NCBI GenBank assembly: GCA_902729315.2
Contig: LR746273.1
Coordinates: 253,001-317,000, forward strand
Length of the DNA: 64,000 nucleotides
Direction of reading: 5' to 3'
Source: Spirodela intermedia
Lineage: Eukaryota > Streptophyta > Magnoliopsida > Alismatales > Araceae
Shown here: positions 34,064 to 43,033 of the stretch, piece after piece
Layout of the letters: each line of letters opens with the position of its first letter
Numbering within the stretch: position 1 is the stretch's first letter
The notes under the pieces: generated by a model
What the model was told of the DNA's origin: nothing
Database searches by the model: none
The model's input: the letters and a program-made list of their open reading frames with translations, nothing else
Position numbers and translations under genes: made by a program

Positions 34064-35371
34064 TTGTTGGAAGTTCTAACTCAACGAATCTTGAGATGAT
34101 TTTCGCTGTTTTTCCCCTCAACAATCTCCTTATGTCTATCTTTTCTAACATGGTATTTGAGCGGGTTTGTTCCACTAAGGTTTCATCACATGTTGTCTTG
34201 CCATTTCGAGTAGATTTTCTTTCCATCATTTAAAGTAGGTTCTTCTTCCCTCAATCCTCTAGTCTAGGGATGATGAGTTTTCTTCTTGCTGGAGTTAATG
34301 TTTCTCCAAAGTGATCTTCTTTTGTCACTCAACAATATATCCAAGTTCACCAATGTCAATGACATCTTCAATTCCATTGGCGTCATTTTTATTCACATCA
34401 GGTTCTCTATTTAGAGGCTGAAGTTTCTAAGTCCATAGTTGTTGTTTTCATCTTCATTAGTGCTTTTGAGAGAAAAAGTTGACCTCTCTTATCCGTACTC
34501 ATCCTATAATATTTTAGTCAATGGTCTGTTTGTCTTCATCAAGAACATTTGGATCTTCATACAATTTTTTTTTTGATGTAGTCAAGGAGGGTGATGTCAT
34601 CCTCCATCCGCCATCATTCTTGTGTAGTCAATCTAGTGTCCATTTCCCTTTGACTTGCAACAGTCCAAAATCCTCCTTGATCTGGTGAATAGAGTCACCC
34701 ACAATCCACACTGCAACAATCTGTGCCATCATCTAGTGATATCCCTCCTCCATCAAGCATTGTCCCTTCTCTGTCCATAATAGCTCTTTGTTCAACAACA
34801 TCTTAAGTGTGCCAAGGTCATCATCTCACATTGTTCAACACCATTATGCATAGTCCCATGCAATTTGGCACCATCTCATGCAAGCTAGGATCAAAAGACA
34901 TCATTGTCCTATGAAGCAATCATGCATTGTCACAACCCAGAAAAAGAGGAGCTTTCTGACATTGTCATAGAGGGAGTCGTTGCTATGATAGATTGTCATT
35001 GTCACAATTTGCTTTCCAACAAGTGAATGCTTGTCAACAACATAATCAAGATGAACTTTTCTAAATTTCATCTTGAGGGGGAGTGTTAGAAGTTTTAAGT
35101 CAAAGAAATATTATAAAAAACTGAGGGTATTTTGAGAAAGTTATGCAGGGTTCATCCATGTCTTTAATGATGCCTCGATAAATTTGTTTAATATTTATGT
35201 TGGAAGTTCTAGGCCATGGGGAAATAGTGTAATTAGTTGAGGGTGTTTTGGCAAAAGTTGTGTATTGTTACTCCCTATATAATGGGGGGTTAGAATTGAA
35301 TGAATCTTGAGGCGGTTTTTGGCATTCTCTCCTCCGTCCTTTGTGACAAGGTTTTTTCTCCATTTACAACA
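34064..35371 (+). mobile_element. Decayed non-coding LTR element (TRIM/LARD-like)
   Basis: A shortened 5' LTR (34064-34150, TGTTGGAAGTTCTAA...TTCTAACA) is followed at once by TGGTATTTGAGC, a degenerate form of the plant Met-tRNA primer-binding site TGGTATCAGAGC. The ~900-base interior has no coding frame. A polypurine tract, TTGAGGGGGAG (35073-35083), then leads into TGTTAGAAGTT, the start of a 3' LTR. A second LTR-like start, TGTTGGAAGTTC, occurs at 35198, so two LTR copies stand in tandem. Non-autonomous by inspection; superfamily not certain, copia-like by primer site. Confidence 0.7.
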
Positions 35372-35742
35372 ATTTATCATCCACCATAAGCTCCCTAGAA
35401 ATCTGAGAAGATCACCCAGAATGTGTTTTAGCGTTTTTGCATATGTTTGTGACTCCCAAAAAATAAATAAATAAATCCAGTTGACATTGCCCATTGGTTT
35501 TTTTTTCATTGACCTAGGGGAGTAGCAATGCCACTAATAAAAAAATTTACGGTTAAAAGACTCCTGAATGATGCATGCATGTGTGGTTGCATCTCCGTAT
35601 ATGGTATATATAGCATATCTATCCATCTGCATATATGTGTATGTATACAAACAGAAAGAGAGAGATAGAGAGAGAACCTGACTAGAAATCTTGAATCCGG
35701 TACCATCTATGCACTGACTGCAGCCAAGCTGATGTAGAGGCA
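35372..35742. other. Short intergenic / 3' flank of the glutathionyl-hydroquinone reductase gene
   Basis: A/T-rich with a small GA tract near 35656-35675; no coding exon is seen. It should contain the 3' UTR of the minus-strand gene. Confidence 0.4.
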
Positions 35743-37472
35743 TTAACCCCTGTTATGAGGTTTAGAAAGGGCCTCATGAGAGCACCCAGAAGGCATCACT
35801 GGGCGAATGTTGCTGGGATTCAGGGGGAACAGAATCCTGTAGTATCCATCCATGATAGCGTCGAAATTGCAGGTGGCTGCCACCTTTGGAATCTGCTTTT
35901 GGAGAGGGGAATCAACAGAGAGGACACTAATTCAGCCGGCCAGTTGAAGCAGAGGGATGATCACTCACTCACAATGATACCTTAACAGAATGACAAAGGG
36001 TAAGAAGCACAAGATATGGTCATGGGGTCATATCTCCTATCTTGCTAATTCCACACTGGGACTCATCCGAAAACTCATAATTTGTTTCAGACCAGATTCT
36101 AGAACTAATCGATGCCGCAGGAGGAGGATCCCCTTCAGCTTCTTCTTCCCCGGAACCCGAGATGATCAATGAGGCCGGTATGAGAGAGAAGAGGCACATC
36201 CAATTCCAGACTAGATAGCAACGACACTCATCATCATCATCAATGGCGAACTGAAGTCCCTTACGACCCCCCAGAAAAGGATTTGGTCAACGTCGTAAAC
36301 CAGCAGTGGGAACTTCGGAGGAGGAAAGGGCCTTCGTTTCGTATACCTGATAGATGTCGCGGGTGTAGCCGTGGAGGTTTGGATACTCAAGCAGCTTTTT
36401 CCTGGTGCACCTGAAGAGGACGTTGTACACGAGGTCGAAGCGGATCAGCGTCGTGAACAGGCAAACGTCGGCCAGGGTCAGCGCGTCCCCGCAGAGGTAT
36501 CGCGAGACGGCGAGGTGCGCCTCGAGCAGCTCCAATGTCTCGAAGAGTTTCTCCGCCGCTGAGTCGTAGGCTTCCTGCGACTGCGAAAACCCGCACCTAC
36601 CTAACGCAGGTGAAATGTGGTCACGCGCGATTGTTCTTCTGCTTCCAAGCAGACCGGCGACTCGTCGAGGAAGGGAGCTGTTCTTGGGTTTCTGTTATTA
36701 CTTACCTGTAAACGCCGTTGTTCACGTTGGGATAGATGATCTGGTTCCACTGCTCGATCCTCACCCTCAGCTCCGGAGGAGAGAGGTCGGGGCCGCCGCC
36801 CGGGATCGAATTGAGGAACTCCACGATCCCGTAGCTCTCGTTGCAGACGACCTCGCCCTTCGCCGAGTCCCACAGCATGGGAACTGTGGATCGCCCTTCG
36901 TATCCCCCCCTGCGCGATCCATAGATCTCCCTCAGAGTCCGCCGCCCGCCGGCACGGTCTGCCCCTGGCACGAGCCCTCCGCCACCGGCGCCGCCGCCGC
37001 CGCCGTCGGTGAAGTCCCAGGAGCCATCGGCGCCGGGGGAGGCGATGGAGACGGGGATGAGGGATTCGAGGGAGCGGAGGGCGCGGACGATGATGGTGCG
37101 GTGAGCCCAGGGGCAGGGGAGCCCCACATAGAGGTGGAGGCGCAGGGATTCAAGAGGGAGGGCGTAGTACTCGTCGGAGACGGAGGGAAAGGCGCTCGGA
37201 GGCCGTGAATATGTACCTGCGCGGGCTGAGGGGGCGAGCTGCCGCATCATCAGGTGCCAGGCGGCGGACCAGGCGGTGCGGACGGCGGCGACGAGGGACT
37301 GCGGCGGGAGAGATCTGCCCCAGAGGAGGCCCGCCACCGCTGTGAGAGGGTCAGGGGCGGCGCACATCCGCGGGCCACCGCTACCACGGCGCCCGCGGAG
37401 AGGCCGACTGGCGACGGCGGATTCGAGCTTCGGGACGGAGGAGAGAGAAGGTTGGAGGAAAACGGCCATCAT
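35743..37472 (-). CDS. Glutathionyl-hydroquinone reductase (Xi-class GST, ECM4/YqjG type), three exons
   Basis: Xi-class enzymes remove glutathione from glutathionyl-hydroquinones through a catalytic cysteine. Exons: 37472-36706, 36596-36347 and 35892-35743, giving 388 residues. GLPCPWAHR holds the catalytic Cys of the CPWA motif. Further landmarks are VPMLWDSAKGEVVCNESYGI, IYPNVNNGVYR|CGFSQSQEAYD across intron 1, LTLADVCLFTTLIRFDLVY, YTRDIYQ|IPKVAATCNFDAI across intron 2, and YYRILFPLNPSNIRPVMPSG near the end. About 100 residues precede the thioredoxin fold and are rich in Ser, Ala, Arg and Pro, fitting a plastid transit peptide as in plant homologues. A Gly-rich loop follows DGSWDFTD. Two adjacent ATGs (37472, 37469) open the frame. 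The gene is head to head with TOM9-2, 638 bases apart. Confidence 0.93.
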
Positions 37473-37941
37473 CCTTTTTGGGTATGCCTGGAGCTTTCGC
37501 TTCACTTCTTTAAATAGGAAAATGTTTTCTTAACCCCTCTGTCACTTATCTCCTCTTCTTCTCCGCAAAAAGAAAAACGGAAACCCCTTAAAATATATAT
37601 TTACGTCATAAACCCCGTTATCTTATTTTAATTAACTTTATGCATGCCCTCAGGCGTCTTCCACGTGTCGGCTCTTGTTTCCCCCTCTATCCACTGATCT
37701 CTTCTTCAACGCAGACATAAAACGGAAAACAGAAACCGTTTAAAATAGATGTTTTCCCATAAAACCCAATTTAGTTTTTATTTATTTTTATACACATTTC
37801 CTTAAAATGTGCCCCCCCTCCCCCCCAATCACTATCAAATGGAGACCCTTTATACGTATTTCACCCAGGCAGCCTCCACGTGTCGGTTTTTGACTTCATC
37901 GCGCCGTTCATCCTCCAGCCCAGATCGGCAGATGCCTTACC

Positions 37942-38009
37942 TGGGCTGGGCCGGGGGCCGGCTTAGAAATTCCTTATATGGGCCTAATTTATTCTCCCTG
38001 TAAAGCCCA
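37942..38009. promoter_or_regulatory. Cluster of site II (TGGGCY) elements between the divergent GHR and TOM9-2 genes
   Basis: TGGGCT (37942-37947), TGGGCC (37947-37952), TGGGCC (37979-37984) and the complement AGCCCA (38004-38009) lie 100-170 bases upstream of the TOM9-2 start. Site II elements, bound by TCP factors, are typical of promoters for mitochondrial and ribosomal proteins. The reductase gene may share them. Confidence 0.65.
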
Positions 38010-38070
38010 TTAAGCGGCGCCGCCTTCGTCTAAAGAGCACCACCGGTTGCGGAACAGGCAGAGAAACCAG

Positions 38071-38085
38071 ATGGCGAGGGTTTAG
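38071..38085 (+). other. Four-codon upstream ORF in the TOM9-2 leader
   Basis: ATG GCG AGG GTT TAG stands 25 bases before the main start codon. Whether it is translated depends on the transcription start, which I cannot see. Confidence 0.5.
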
Positions 38086-38110
38086 GTCTCCCTCTTCTGG
38101 ACGTGCAGGG

Positions 38111-38437
38111 ATGGCGGCAAAGATCAGGAGGGGAAGCGGCGGCGGGGACGACGGCGGCGGCGGCGTCCTGGCGAGGTTTTCCGATTCGATATCGCGGTCG
38201 TCGGTCGTCTACAGGGGGAAGAAGGCAGTGTCTGACGTGGCCACCATTGCGCACCGGCTCCTGCGGAGCACCGGTAAGGCAGCTTGGATCGCGGGAACGA
38301 CCTTCATCGTCCTCGTCGTCCCGCTGATCATCGAGATGGATCGGGAGCAGCAGCTGAATGAGTTGGAGTTGCAGCAGGCCAGCCTCCTTGGCACGCCGCC
38401 GCCGTCCCTGGCCGGTGCTCCGGCGATGGGCAAGTGA
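38111..38437 (+). CDS. TOM9-2: TOM9-2, plant TOM22-type subunit of the mitochondrial outer-membrane import complex
   Basis: Single-exon gene of 108 residues. It is a tail-region membrane protein of the TOM translocase, the shortened plant form of TOM22, which lacks the acidic cytosolic receptor domain. The match is clear: MAAKI, a Gly-rich stretch, SVVYRGKKAVSDVATIAHRL, then LLRSTGKAAWIAGTTF leading into the hydrophobic membrane segment (VLVVPLII), EMDREQQLNELELQQASLLG and a Pro/Ala-rich end. Arabidopsis TOM9-2 has 99 residues; the extra ones are mostly in the Gly/Asp run near the N-terminus. The first ATG after the short upstream ORF gives the family start. Confidence 0.95.
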   Translation: MAAKIRRGSGGGDDGGGGVLARFSDSISRSSVVYRGKKAVSDVATIAHRLLRSTGKAAWIAGTTFIVLVVPLIIEMDREQQLNELELQQASLLGTPPPSLAGAPAMGK

Positions 38438-39000
38438 TGTCAGGTGGAGTTCAACCCCACAGCCTCTGCTCTATCTTGTGTTATACGACGGTTGTTTGTG
38501 CAGGGCGGTGTCGTGCAGAAGTTAGGTTATGCTAGGGTTCATCGGGGTGCTTTCGATAGTCGATGATCGGTTTCGGTTTGACATTGGCGAGGTGGATGAG
38601 TGACTGTTCGTGTTTCTCAAGGGGAGAACTCTCACTTGTTTTCCATGATCCATGGGCTTTTCAAATGGTTTTGTCATCCATCCCCATCCAGCCGAGATTC
38701 CATGCCCGTTTCTACGAAATGATTTGTTCTTCGTGGCATAATACGACGATATTTGAGAGAAATAGATCCGATCTATTCTCTCAAATATGATGCGTTTTTG
38801 GATTTTTTTCTGTGATCGAGATTCATTCAGGTCGCAGTTATTTCCAATTCCCATGCAAATAGATTAGACGGCCGCATGACCTGCTTCGGACATTTGTCTC
38901 CAATTTCTCCGTTTCGGAATCCCTGCCGGCCTTTGGATCCTCTCTTACTCTGTCGACGAAACGCATCAGCATCTCCAAGTAGGAGCAGCGGTGTGGATCC

Positions 39001-39420
39001 ATGAGATCTTCGTCTTCATCTTCATCTTCATCTTCATCTTCACCTTCATCTTCATCTTCATCTTCATCTTCATCTTCATCTTCATCTTCATCTTCATCTT
39101 CATCTTCATCTTCGTCTTCATCTTCATCTTCATCTTCATCTTCACCTTCATCTTCATCTTCATCTTCATCTTCATCTTCATCTTCATCTTCATCTTCATC
39201 TTCATCTTCATCTTCATCTTCATCTTCATCTTCATCTTCATCTTCATCTTCATCTTCATCTTCATCTTCATCTTCATCTGCATCTTTATCTTCATCTTAA
39301 TCTTCAGCTTAATCTTAATCATTATTTTAATATTAATTTTTAATCTTAACCTTAATATTAATCTTCATCTTAATCTTCATCCTCATCTTCATATTCATCT
39401 TCATCTTCGCTACTGATCAT
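39001..39420. repeat. (TCATCT)n hexanucleotide satellite
   Basis: TCATCT units run with few interruptions from about 39007 to 39298, then as degenerate TTAATC/TTCATC variants to about 39415. Because the unit length is divisible by three, both strands stay open in all useful frames (poly-Ser and Phe-Ile on plus, Lys-Met on minus). These frames are repeat artefacts and not genes. Confidence 0.95.
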
Positions 39421-40995
39421 AACCCCAGCCCACCCCGCCCCACCTCGAGCATTAGCGTCGACTCTGGTGAGATGGAGCTATCCATCATCCCGGCCTCAGG
39501 AAACATAGATGACAGTGGCTTTGTAGTAAGACCAGTCTGGTTCCAAGAGGACGAGGGCTTCCCTCAGATGGCCTCTTCTCGTTGATTTCAGCTTGCTCCA
39601 GCCATGGATAGGGATTCTTGTGAAGTACTCAGTAGAAACATCTGAGCATCGCTCTGGCACCACCATCCTGGCTCTCTTTCTTGCTGGGCTGTCACCCTCA
39701 TTTTTCCACCGGCTGCTACTTGATGATCTGGGAGCTCCTCGAAGAATAATCGACCTTCAACGCGGCGCATCCATTCTAATCTCTCCGCTCTGTCACTCGT
39801 TATCGTACATCAGCCGGTCGAAATCCCACGTTGACTTTGATCGTCCGTTTGCAGGGATTGACTTTCCCGCAGTCCTTTTTTGCTGTTTTGGTGATGGGTG
39901 TGGGAGATCTTCGCAGGGGAAATGGGCCGGGCTCGTGATCTGCTCTGAGGCCCGGGAGTGGCGCCTCCCGCGCCCACCGCGTTGGAGAGATTCCCGGCCG
40001 CCTGTCCGTTCCTGCCGGCGGTGGAGGATCACGTGGGAGTGGGGCACCTCCTACGCTTCCCCTCCCCTCCCTCATCATGTCGCCGCTGCTGTAGATCCGC
40101 CGTTCACCCTTCCTCCCCCGGCAAACCTGCCCTGACAGGTCCCATCTCTTCTCTCCCCTGCAGAGACAGAGAGAGAGGCATCCGAGGCAGGGGAGGAAGC
40201 GAGTCATGTGATCCTCGGCCGCCGCCCGTCTATCGACGGAGTGACTGCGAGGGCGTCGAACCAACGCTCCGACTTGAGCTGGGCTTGTCTCTCTCCGTTG
40301 ACTCTCATCGATTTTCGGGGCTGCCGCCGTAGAGACGGAAGAGAGGAGCAGCTCCAGGGTGGAAGCGCGCATGGCAGCGATAGAAATTTCATACAGCGGC
40401 CGCCGGCGGGGCCCGGACGGCGTCGGTGGGGCGGGGTCGGAATCGGAGGCAGTACGGCCAGATCTGCGACGATCACGTGACGTGAACGACCCTTTGACTT
40501 GGACGGCCACCCTCTTCCCGCGGTAGTTTACTCTCGTTTTACTCTAGGCTGAAAGCTAAAAAGGTACAGTTTTGCCAGGGCGTCTCCGCCCTGCTCGACT
40601 TGAAGGCCGCGCCCATGCGGTAAAGGAGGAGGAATTGTTTTTTCTCCAATGAATGTTCTGATTCACAAAAATGGCCGCCGTCGCTCCGCCACAGAGACAG
40701 AGGCAGAGGCAGAGACAGAGAGTGAGAGAGAAGAGAGAAAAGAGAGAAAAGAGAGAGAAGAGAGTGAGGTATACATGCAGAGAAGAGAAGCAGGGGGTTC
40801 GAGACAGGCAGTAGTGTTTACCATCTCCCTCCCCCTCCCTCGTCCTCGCTTCTCGGGTTGCCTTCTTCCTCGTCCTCCTATCGGAGCTCGCTCAGGGCCT
40901 GCCTGCGTCATACTCTTCAGTCTCTTTCTCTCTCTCTCTCTCTGGTCATCTCTGGCGGATGGGACGAGCTCTGAGTCCTCACGGTAGGTCGTTCG
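39421..40995. other. Intergenic DNA without a supported gene
   Basis: The ORFs at 39593-40135 (plus) and 39800-40510 (minus) overlap on opposite strands, are Arg/Pro/Ser-rich and match nothing known. Simple GA-type repeats lie at about 40693-40765 and CT at 40925-40943. The PDLP 3' UTR should occupy the right end. Confidence 0.4.
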
Positions 40996-42132
40996 TCAGT
41001 AGTCTGGACACAGGGAAAAGGAAGCTAGAGAGGTCAAACAATGAACGGCCGCCGGTGGGGAGGAGGACTCGGAGCTTTTCTGAAGGGGAGGCCTTGTGCT
41101 TACCGTCCCTCTTCTTGTACAGCGATCTCGCGAAGAGCAGACAGATGACCAGGAACCCCACCCCCGCCGCCCCTCCGACCACAATTGCCACCGTCTTCCC
41201 CGTCGGCTGCCCTGCTTCACCCACCGCCGAGCTTCAATACATCGGCTATTATAAAACGGGCCATTTCGAGAGGGAGCAATAAGTTAAGTACCTGAAGACC
41301 CACCGCCGCCGCCCCCTCCCCCGCCCCCGCCGCCGCCGCTGCCAGCGTGGGGGACGCCGTTGGAAGAGTAACCGTAGGCGAGGTAGCACTTGTCGAGGTA
41401 CATCTGGCCGGAGACGGCGCCGCCGCACTCCACCTCCACCTTCTGGACGGCCTCCGTGACGCACTCCGCGCAGTCGGCCACCGATAGGTCCCCCTCGCAT
41501 TGTGCCATAGCGGAGACGCTCCCGAAGCTGGTGGCGTAGAAGCCCCCGCCACTGCCGCTGGCCATCACGCTCTCCAGGTTGGCGAACGCCGTGTCCCTCT
41601 TCTCCTCGAACCCGCCGCCGCCGCCGCCGCTTCCGCAGGTCTTGTAGAGCATCTTCGTGCCGGAGACCTGCGGGAAGCCGGAGACCTCGTAGAGGCCGTA
41701 GCAGCCGTTGAGCTGGACCCTGGCGGCGGCGGCGGCCTGGCCGCAGAGGCGGACCCACATCGTGGGAATGCGGCCCACGCAGGCTGCGCAGTCGGAGGGG
41801 CTGATATCCCCGCGGCACTGGAACAGGCCGAAGAGCGCCGGCTGCCCATTGGCGGCGGAGACGGTCGTCTTGTAGAACTTGGAGGCGGCAGACTGGGCTA
41901 TCAGCGCGGAGGCGAGGGAGCCCAGGGCCTGCTGAGCGGTGGCGGCGCCCCCATCGGAGGAGAATGTCTGCGTCGCGCAGCCCTTGTAGACCAGCCCGTA
42001 CAGGTCCGCCGCGGCGGCGGGCGTGGCGCTCGGCTGGAGGAGGAAGAAGAGCGCCACCGCTGCCAGGACCAACGGTGGCGGTGGAGGCACCGTACAGCAG
42101 ACACCGCTGGAAAGGGTTTTGCAGTCACCCAT
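40996..42132 (-). CDS. Plasmodesmata-located protein (PDLP), receptor-like DUF26 protein, three exons
   Basis: PDLPs are type I membrane proteins at plasmodesmata that limit cell-to-cell flux, partly through callose and salicylate signalling. Exons: 42132-41292, 41211-41104 and 41003-40996, giving 318 residues. The order is a signal peptide (LVLAAVALFFLLQPSATPAA), two DUF26 (gnk2) modules each with the C-x8-C-x2-C motif (CRGDISPSDCAAC and CEGDLSVADCAEC), a poly-Gly linker, the transmembrane helix TVAIVVGGAAGVGFLVICLL, and a short basic tail LYKKRDDY. There is no kinase domain, which separates it from cysteine-rich receptor kinases. The last exon has only eight coding bases, completing DDY and the stop; this fits the short tails of family members. 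A (GA)n tract at about 42299-42357 lies 170 bases upstream of the start. Confidence 0.92.
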
Positions 42133-43033
42133 TAGGGTTTCTCTCCTTCTCCTCCGCCTCTCCCTCCGTCCCTCCGTCCCCCACCCCTCTTCTCTCGCCT
42201 TCTCTTCGTCCCTCCCACGCGGTGGCCAATTGGGTGGGCATGAAATGAGCTGTCCCCAAGACCATTTTCATTATATTTTCCTCCCCCACCAGAAGCCAGA
42301 GAGAGAGAGAGAGCAGGGCGTAGCAGAAGAGAGAGAGAGAGAGTGAGAGAGAGAAAGGGGGGGGAGAGCCTCGGGTGATTCCCCATTTGGCTTGTTGGGG
42401 TTGTCTGGATCTCGAAACCCCCGCTGAAGCGGGCAACGAAGTGGGCCGGGGCCCAGCAGCGCGTCGGCGGGGGGGGAGGTGGGGGGGGGGGCTCTCGGAA
42501 TGTGTGCAAGTAGTTTGGCGGCCAAAATCACGTGCTGCCGCCAGGGCCCCCATCCTCTCCCATTTCCGTCTCTTTATTGGGTAATAAATAAAAGGCCTGA
42601 AAAATCTAAATTCCCTCTCAGCATGTACTATTTTCCGTCCTATAAATAATATATATATTTTAATATAATGATCTCAGTGTACTTTTGCCAACAGGGGTTG
42701 GCTAATCCAGGCAGCCTTATAAATTGACCCTGCCACGTCATTTTTTTGCACGTGTCTTTTCGTGAAAGCCCGATAAATTCGCTTCCGTCAGTAAATGTTG
42801 AGAAATATCCGTAATTTCCCCGCAAAGTTACAGTATTATTTAAAAGGTAATGTTCTTTTATTTCTTTCTTTCTGTATCCATAAGGATAAGAATAATATAG
42901 TTAGGATAGTCATGTGAATAACATTAACTTAAGGTTTGGAGAAAACTTCGTGAATGGGGCAACCAGCAGGGTTTTCGGAGAGGGTTTGCTTCCTCTCCCT
43001 CTCTCTCTCTCTCTCTCTCTGCGCTAGCGAGCG
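42133..43033. other. Divergent promoter region between PDLP and RH13
   Basis: A 901-base head-to-head interval. It holds (GA)n at 42299-42357, a G-rich run near 42470-42490, an AT-rich centre (42590-42900) and (CT)n at 42993-43020, ending 13 bases before the RH13 start codon. Each gene thus has a pyrimidine tract in its own sense orientation within its leader. Confidence 0.6.

Noticed and set aside
36615-37208. 197-codon plus-strand ORF opposite the hydroquinone reductase
   Set aside because: Antisense shadow of exon 1 of that gene.
38966-39416. Long ORFs on both strands (Lys-Met, Phe-Ile and poly-Ser)
   Set aside because: They are translations of the hexanucleotide satellite, whose unit length keeps every frame open.
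39800-40510. 236-codon minus-strand ORF
   Set aside because: Arg/Pro/Ser-rich, overlaps an equally long plus-strand frame, no motif, no splice context.
41500-42135. 211-codon plus-strand ORF opposite PDLP
   Set aside because: Shadow of the GC-rich PDLP exon; no independent support.
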